This document shows, one piece after another, positions 58,684 to 64,000 of a stretch of DNA of 64,000 nucleotides. A program made the translations under genes and the position numbers. The notes under the pieces were generated by a model. It made no database searches and was not told the origin of the DNA. It saw nothing but the letters and a program-made list of their open reading frames with translations. This DNA is from Arthrobacter oryzae. Its GTDB lineage: Bacteria; Actinomycetota; Actinomycetes; Actinomycetales; Micrococcaceae. The DNA is taken from the NCBI RefSeq assembly GCF_030812315.1, contig NZ_JAUSSM010000004.1:1-64000 (forward strand). The letters run 5' to 3'. The first letter of the stretch is position 1, and the number at the start of each line of letters is the position of its first letter.

Positions 58684-59879
58684 TCAGGGCGTGGGCAGCG
58701 CTACCCCGCGGCCCTTCTGGAACGGGCTGCCTCCTGCCCGTTCCGGCCATATGTCGAAAACCGGCAGGGCCTCACCCCCACACGATGCGGTTTCTGTGGT
58801 CAGCTGCCCCTTAACCAGCGGGCGCGTATCAAGGTCCGCCATGTAGATGAAGCCCCATTCGTTGAGAATGACCGCTTTGTTGGCCAGCGTGGTGCCAAAG
58901 TAGGAGACGTGGCCTTCCGCGTCAACCATCAGAGGCGTGACCTTCGCGGTGAACCCCGCCGGCCAGCGCAGGTAGACCTTTTTGGTGCTGTTCTCAAAGG
59001 TGAAGCAGGCCTCGGACGGAGAAACGTAGCCGCGCACCTGACCGTCCCTGGCACCCTCTGCAGCCTGGGTGCCCCAGACGGTGTTCGGCGCGGATGCAGC
59101 CCAGGAACCGCCGGGGTGGGTGGCCACGGGCACGTCCCCAACCGGCGCCACGTTGATGCGGGACTGCAGGTCTTCACCAATCTCCACCGGTTCATCAGTG
59201 ACGGGATCCACGGTGGCCGCCGTCCTGATGTTCTGGATCTGCAGCAGCGAATGGGGCGCCTCCATCAGATGCAGCCCGCCATCGGCGTCCTTGGCGAAGA
59301 ACCCAAGGTAGGTGAAGGGCGCTTCCTCCTGGCTGTCCCGCCAATGGAGCGAACCGTTGATCGCGCGCTCTGCTGACGCACGTCAACAGCGGTTTCGCCC
59401 GGGGTCAGGTCGCCCTTCAGCACCTGCCGCACGTTGACGGGTTCGACGCCGAGCCCTGCCCCGAGGTTCCGGGCAGCATTGGGCAGTGCCTCCAGCACAA
59501 GCACTTCATCTGCCGAGACGAAGAGGCTGTGGAACGGCCCGGCGGGAGGGGTTGGCTCCGGAGTGGTGGTGGCAGCCGGCGAGGGTGGAGGGACCGTTTC
59601 GGTGGCGGCCGGTGTTTCCACCGGGGCCGCCTGCAGGAAGCTGGCGGTGAGGACGGCTGCGGCAACGGCGGCTGCCGCCAGGAAGGCTCCGGCCGCCCGC
59701 CAACGCTTTGCGGGGGGCCTTCTCTGACTTTCAGCGTCGCCGGGGAAGATGTGGGTCACGTCGGATTCCAGGAACGCCAGGCTTCGGGAGCGGCTGCGGG
59801 CCAGCTCGCCATCGGTGACGTCCGCTGCGGGGTCAGCGGAGAGGATGCGCTGCTCGTCGGCAGCGGAAAGGTCCTTCAT
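58684..59879 (-). pseudogene. membrane-anchored anti-sigma-like protein, frameshifted
   Basis: The gene starts at 59879, overlapping the sigma gene stop as ATGA. An N-terminal cytoplasmic part (about 75 residues), one membrane helix (AAGAFLAAAAVAAAVLTASF) and a Pro/Thr linker precede an extracellular domain. Near 59361 the frame must change by one base: DVRQQ runs into stop-bound sequence, while RAINGSLHWRDSQEEAPFTY continues in the next frame to the rest (58684-59265). The position after an ECF sigma gene and the single-helix layout suggest an anti-sigma factor. Confidence 0.65.
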
Positions 59880-60521
59880 CGTACGTACTCCCCTGACTCT
59901 CGTTCAGTCTGAAGCAGGCGGCCGAGTGCTTTGCGGACCCGGTGGAGGCGCATCCTGATGGCTGTGGCGGTGGTGTTGAGCAGGTCTGACAGCTCGCTGG
60001 AGCTGAATCCGTCCCAGTACGTGAGTAACAGGACCTCCCGCTCATCGGGCTTGAGCCGGGCCAGCGCGTCACGGACGGAACCGTCGGCGTCGAGGGCCTG
60101 CTCGGGTTCGTTCCAGCTGGAGCGAACCGAGCTGCTCGGTTCGTTCCAGCTGGAGCGACAGCATGAGATTGGCCGACCGGGCGGCGGACCTCAGGTGGTT
60201 GCGCAGAACGTTCTGTGCCACCCCGAAGAGGAACATGGCTGAGAGTTCCTCCCCCGCGCCTGACTTCTCCCAGGCGATCCGGAAGACTTCCGCGCAGAGA
60301 TCCTCAGCGGTGGCGGGGCTCTCCGTGCGGCGGCGGAAGTAGCGGTAGATGCGGTCGTGGCAGGCCGCGTGGGCCGCCATGAACCGCTTTTGTCTGTCCC
60401 GTTCCACGCGCTCCCCCACATGCGTTCCAAGCTCATACCCGGTTAATGTCCGGCAGCCCGGCAAGTGTAACGGTGGTCCGGGATTTCCTCGCCCCGGAGC
60501 CAGTTGTGCCGCCTCGGTCAC
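59876..60521 (-). pseudogene. ECF sigma factor, disrupted by duplication and frameshift
   Basis: Sigma region 2 is visible as HDRIYRYFRRRTESPATAED and VFRIAWEK. Region 4 lies in another frame: ALARLKPDEREVLLLTYWDG and FSSSELSDLLNTTATAIRMR. Between them a sequence of about 33 bases is duplicated (60101-60159), and one copy has an extra C that breaks the frame. With a single copy and one base fewer the frame would be intact (LQLERTEQALDADGS). The true start is uncertain; an internal GTG or ATG near 60400 is likely. Confidence 0.72.
60101..60159. repeat. tandem duplication inside the sigma-factor gene
   Basis: Copies of TTCGTTCCAGCTGGAGCGA occur at 60107-60125 and 60140-60158, preceded by CTCGGG in one and CTCGG in the other. 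The period is 33-34 bases. The extra G (C on the coding strand) accounts for the frameshift between sigma regions 2 and 4. Confidence 0.85.
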
Positions 60522-60639
60522 GCAAAACTGGCCTGACTGCTACGGCCTTGAATCCGATCGGCTATACGAGGACCCCGACGCGGTCCTTTCCAGCAGGCCG
60601 AAGTCCACCAGGTGGAGCGACACCGCCCGCGCCGCCTAA

Positions 60640-61185
60640 GTGGGGGAAGTGCTGGGGAACTTCGACAAGTTGCTCCACATCCACCACGAGGGCGAGGACG
60701 AGCTCATGTACCCGCAACTGGCGGAGCAGGCCCCGGCGTGCGCTTTGCACGTGGAACAGATGCTTGAGCAGCACCGACAGGTCACACGTCGGCTGGAGGT
60801 CATCGAGCCGCTTCGCCTGCGCTGGATGGAGACGGCTGACGCGGAGGCAGGCCAGGAACTGGCCGGGCTCTATGCGGATTTATCGGCGGTCCTCAACGTG
60901 CACCTGCGGCGGGAGGTCACTGAGGTGATGCCCGCCGTCGACCGCGTGGTGACCCAGCAGGAACTGAAGAAAGCCGCGGAGCACGGCAGCAGCCAGGTCA
61001 GCAACAAGTTCCTGGTGGGCTACCTCGGGATGGTGCTGGCCACGAATCCGCCCGCGGACCGGAAGGAACTGTTCAAGGAGATCCCCGCACCGGTCCGCCT
61101 CGCCTACCGCCTCATCGGGCGCAGGATGTACCGGAAACAGTATTCGACGCTCTTCCCGGGGCGACCGATACCCGAGACGCTGTAG
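60640..61185 (+). CDS. hemerythrin HHE-domain protein, N terminus damaged
   Basis: A protein of up to 181 residues from GTG 60640. Iron-binding His/Glu motifs are HIHHEGEDELMYP, LHVEQMLEQHRQV and LNVHLRREVTEVMP. Directly upstream the same frame reads SDTARAA then TAA, so the first helix, which normally carries an early His, is cut off by a stop. This is either a recent truncation or a sequencing error. The C-terminal extension (FKEIPAPVRLAYRLIGRRMY) is common in actinobacterial homologues. Confidence 0.7.
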   Translation: MGEVLGNFDKLLHIHHEGEDELMYPQLAEQAPACALHVEQMLEQHRQVTRRLEVIEPLRLRWMETADAEAGQELAGLYADLSAVLNVHLRREVTEVMPAVDRVVTQQELKKAAEHGSSQVSNKFLVGYLGMVLATNPPADRKELFKEIPAPVRLAYRLIGRRMYRKQYSTLFPGRPIPETL

Positions 61186-61480
61186 TCGCCACCGTTGGCG
61201 AGCTCAACTTCCGGATGCTGGCGGTGGACCGGCATCTCATGGCGGCGGCGGGACGCGGTGGTCCGCGGTGTGGACAAAGCCCGCCCCTGCCCGGCATAGG
61301 GACCACCCTGTAATGCACGACGGCGGCACGCGCCGATAGTGCGCTGCCCGCCACTGCACCGGAAATTTTTGGCGAACAAATCCATCCGTCATGCGATGGC
61401 GCCCGAATAGCTGGCATAACCCCTTGGGTTGGCATTCAAAACGGGCCGACCGAGGACCACATCGCATTCAGGAGATCACC

Positions 61481-61933
61481 ATGGCAACACACACCAGCAC
61501 CGGCATCGCGGCCCGCAGCAACGTCCAGAAGGCATCGTTGGCTGTGGGTGCCGTGTTCCTACTGGTCGGGGTCCTGGGCTTCGTCCCGGGCATCACGGCC
61601 AACTTCGACCAGCTGCACCTCGCCGGCCACCACTCCGAGGCCATGCTGCTGGGCCTTTTCCAGGTCTCGGCCCTGCACAACATCGTCCACCTGCTGTTCG
61701 GCGCGGCCGGCGTCGTCCTGGCCAAGACCGCCGGCGGCGCCCGCTCGTTCCTGCTCTACGGCGGCATCATCTATCTGGTTCTGTTCGTCTATGGCCTGGT
61801 GGTTCCCCAGGATTCAGCCGGGAACTTCGTGCCGCTGAACGGCTTCGACAACGGCCTGCACCTGCTGCTCGGCGTCGGCATGGTGGCCTTGGCATTGGTC
61901 CTCACCAAGGGTCGCGCTAAGGCACGGGCTTAG
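61481..61933 (+). CDS. DUF4383 membrane protein
   Basis: A 150-residue protein with four helices: SLAVGAVFLLVGVLGFVPGI, FQVSALHNIVHLLFGAAGVV, FLLYGGIIYLVLFVYGLVVP and GLHLLLGVGMVALALVL. The LHNIVHLLFG block is characteristic of DUF4383. Start ATG 61481 has AGGAGA seven bases upstream. Function unknown. The roughly 290 bases in front contain no other gene. Confidence 0.85.
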   Translation: MATHTSTGIAARSNVQKASLAVGAVFLLVGVLGFVPGITANFDQLHLAGHHSEAMLLGLFQVSALHNIVHLLFGAAGVVLAKTAGGARSFLLYGGIIYLVLFVYGLVVPQDSAGNFVPLNGFDNGLHLLLGVGMVALALVLTKGRAKARA

Positions 61934-61973
61934 TCAGTCCGCCGCGGTAGACCCAGCAACACGCAAAAGGGCC

Positions 61974-62011
61974 ATGGCCCCGATCGCAGCTTCGGCTGTT
62001 ATCGGGGCCAT
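61974..62011. terminator. terminator after the DUF4383 gene
   Basis: 11-bp stem ATGGCCCCGAT / ATCGGGGCCAT enclosing an inner CAGC-TTCG-GCTG hairpin with a stable UUCG tetraloop. Confidence 0.8.
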
Positions 62012-62054
62012 TGCCTTTCCAGCTCTAACGCGTGCCAGGCGCTTAGCTCTCGCC

Positions 62055-62190
62055 TCAGGCGCGGTCCACCGGCAGCCACAACTCCGTGGTTGCGGTGCTG
62101 AAGTCGGCGGCGCGGTCGCGAATGGCCATGACCGACGGGCCGGGTCGAAGCCGCCAGTCTGAAAACGACAGGGTGGCGCGAAGGCCGATC
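62055..62190 (-). pseudogene. gene fragment ending STATTELWLPVDRA
   Basis: About 45 codons of plausible protein C terminus (SDWRLRPGPSVMAIRDRAAD then FSTATTELWLPVDRA-stop) without a start or upstream body. The last 14 codons recur at 62926-62976. Probably the tail left from a deleted gene; the family was not recognised. Confidence 0.4.
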
Positions 62191-62200
62191 GTGCGACCGG

Positions 62201-62602
62201 CTACCGCCGCTTCCGTCCGAGCCCAAGCAGTGCCATGGCACCGGACAGCGCAAGCCCCGAAGCTATCAGCGGGGTGGTCTCCCGGTCTGGGTGCCGGAAT
62301 GACTCCCGCGTGATCCGCTCCCACGAGATGCCCAGGATGTAGAGGGCACCCAGCAAGCCGACCGCCCGCCTCACCCACGTCCGCGGCCTGGCAATCAGCA
62401 GAGCGGTCCCTGCCGCATGGACGGCCAGCGTATGCCACGGCGCTGACAGCCCGCTGCCCATGGCCCACATGTCGCGCGCCACGTCTTCGGGCTTGCCCCG
62501 GCCAATGGGCGCTTCGTAAGGGATCCCGTCGCGGATGGCCTTTCGCGCCCCGATCAGCTGGAGTATCAGCTCTGCCAGCGAGACTGCCGCCAGGACTTTC
62601 AT
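62201..62602 (-). CDS. small membrane protein, hypothetical
   Basis: A 133-residue protein with about four hydrophobic segments (LAAVSLAELILQLIGA, HTLAVHAAGTALLIA, AVGLLGALYILGISW, LIASGLALSGAMALLGLG). ATG 62602 is chosen because it gives a membrane-protein start (MKVLAAVSLAEL). No family recognised. Codon use fits the neighbourhood. Confidence 0.65.
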   Translation of the reverse strand: MKVLAAVSLAELILQLIGARKAIRDGIPYEAPIGRGKPEDVARDMWAMGSGLSAPWHTLAVHAAGTALLIARPRTWVRRAVGLLGALYILGISWERITRESFRHPDRETTPLIASGLALSGAMALLGLGRKRR

Positions 62603-62925
62603 GATTGATCCTTCCAAGGGCACGGCCGGGACGAAGAGCGTACCGCCACCCGAGGAAACTGGGCAATGGTTTCCCACTGACGACGGCGGCACGCACGCAG
62701 GTGCGCGCACCGTCGTCGTCGTCGCCGTTCCCTCAGATCAACGACGCCGTACTCATCCGTGGTGTTCGGACCAGAACGCCAGGACGCGCTCGGGGCCCAT
62801 CGGCCCCTTTGGATTGGCTGCCTGACGTGCACCGATCGCAACTGCAGCGGCTCGCCCAGAGAAGCGATGCCGCCGTTGCACCGTAAGGCCGGAGCATGTT
62901 TAGCAAACGGCTACTTACCTCGTCA
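62603..62925. other. intergenic region
   Basis: About 320 bases without a supportable gene. Frames on both strands are short and lack start signals. It is followed by a small repeated gene fragment. Confidence 0.4.
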
Positions 62926-62976
62926 TCAGGCACGTTCCACCGGCAGCCACAAACTCGGTGGTTGCGGTGCTGAGGC
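62926..62976 (-). pseudogene. second copy of the STATTELWLPV tail, with one-base insertion
   Basis: Matches 62055-62105 closely. Removing one extra T gives STATTELWLPVERA followed by TGA. The fragment has no upstream body. Confidence 0.45.
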
Positions 62977-63036
62977 TTTGGACATAAACCGATTACCAAT
63001 AGTGGGTTCGTCCAACAGCGCATTATGCAACTGTTA

Positions 63037-64000
63037 TCAGCTTGGCGACCCAGCAATGCTTGACGCTGCGTTGGCTGCCACGTCTTCGAGGCCACTCAGG
63101 AGATCCCGCAAACCGGGCTCTTCGAGGGGGAAGTGGCCGCAACCACGCAAGAGTTGGCTGGTGGTGGGGCCGTGCAACGTCCGCAGAGTGCCCTCGCTGA
63201 GCTCCACCGGGGTCCACTTGTCGAGCTCAGGGTGCATGAGGTGGACTGGGAAGAGTGCTGTGCGGGCTTCGGAATGTGAATGCTGCATATAGCTGGCGAG
63301 GAACCCAAGGGGAACCCATCCACCGCCTCCACGTGCATCTTTCGCGCAGAGCCGCCCCAGGCTGGGGTCGCGTCCCATGCTCCTGAGATCGGCAACCCAG
63401 GTGACCTTAACGGGGAACCTGGCGATCGGCCCGCGGACCAGCTTGAGCAGTGGCATGAAAACCAGTGCGAAAGAGCCGAAGCGAGTCATCGCTGCGCGGG
63501 CGGAGCTCTCGCGTGGGTCGAGCAGGCAGGTAGCAACCACGGCCCCGACGCGGCGTGAACGAGCCGCTGCCTCCACCGTGAGCAAACCACCGATGCTGGC
63601 CCCGAGGAGGATGACAGGACGGCCGTCGTCTTCAGCTGAAATGAGATCGACCAGTAAGTCGACCCAGTCCTCGTAGGTCACCGTTCCGCGTGATGTTGTC
63701 ATCGTCCGGCCGTAGAGAGGCAAGTCCACGGCAGTCAGATCGACGCCCGGCCTGCCAAGAGGGACGCAACAGGCCAGAGCGCCGCCGCATGTGCTCCCGC
63801 GCCGTGGACCACGAGTATCCGAACCGGGGCCTTGGCGTCCGTAGCCGGAGGAGGTGGACCCGATGATTCCTCCAGGGCCACCACTCCGAGGCTGGGGGCA
63901 CAAGCGGCTTCCTTCGGGAAGGGGGCAAGAACCTCGCGTAGTCCTCCAGAGTGATCTCCGCCGGTTGACGAGGCAGCATCGGGTTCGCCTTTCCTCGGTC
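63037..64000 (-). pseudogene. alpha/beta hydrolase, frameshifted and cut by the window edge
   Basis: The N-terminal part lies in one frame (from the edge to about 63750): LGVVALEESSGPPPPATDAK then RILVVHGAGAHAAALWPVAS. After LLAGR the frame shifts by one base in a GGCCGGGCG run (63741-63752), and the rest reads GVDLTAVDLPLYGRT, VILLGASIGGLLTVEAA (nucleophile elbow GASIGG), HLMHPELDKWTP and GCGHFPLEEPGL (catalytic His). Together it is a complete hydrolase core. The start is outside the window. The lesion may be real or an assembly indel. Confidence 0.75.

Overview
The window looks like the chromosome of a high-GC actinobacterium of the Micrococcaceae, most probably Arthrobacter or Pseudarthrobacter. 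The evidence is the GC-rich codon use throughout, an actinobacterial-type 16S rRNA leader at the left edge, a DtxR/IdeR-type iron box, Tat-dependent PhoD enzymes, a BTAD regulator and many leaderless or GTG starts. This assignment is inferred from sequence character, not from a database search.

Layout. 1-800: 5' end of a 16S rRNA gene on the minus strand with its leader and promoter. 0.8-4.1 kb: an alpha/beta hydrolase, a flavin monooxygenase broken by an in-frame TGA, and two unknown genes. 4.1-6.3 kb: an IS3-family element bounded by matching terminal repeats and a 3-bp target duplication. It carries an extra gene besides its transposase, and it sits in the loop of a former terminator hairpin. 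6.3-15 kb: secreted protein, methyltransferase, a frameshifted response regulator, a GH16-like secreted protein, a GT2 glycosyltransferase with a tiny LAMTG protein behind it, a Gfo/Idh/MocA oxidoreductase and a PhoD phosphatase. 15.1-21.4 kb: an iron-box-controlled five-gene operon (two ATPases, MFS transporter, lipoprotein, fused permease) that resembles opine-metallophore or oligopeptide uptake systems. 21.4-30.2 kb: small conserved genes, a BTAD regulator, cold-shock protein, FHA protein, TfoX-like protein, a two-gene micro-operon and a second PhoD.

30.3-42.1 kb is a defence island. It holds an unknown coiled-coil plus membrane protein pair, an orphan Phd/YefM antitoxin with the stump of a lost toxin, a complete Wadjet (jetABCD/MksFEBG) anti-plasmid system, a Fic protein under a perfect inverted-repeat operator, and an ATPase-TOPRIM (OLD-like) protein. 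The first operon and jetABCD share a promoter motif.

42.2-57.7 kb: GntR regulator, subtilase, LacI-controlled sugar ABC importer with a GH127 beta-L-arabinofuranosidase, and two TetR/transporter pairs with clear operators. Two near-identical segments of about 0.96 kb each carry a copy of the same alpha/beta hydrolase; the copy at 0.8 kb is a third, older relative. 57.8-64 kb: small genes interrupted by several frameshifts (PRC-barrel, ECF sigma factor, its probable anti-sigma, a hydrolase at the right edge). This is either local gene decay or uncorrected indels in the assembly.
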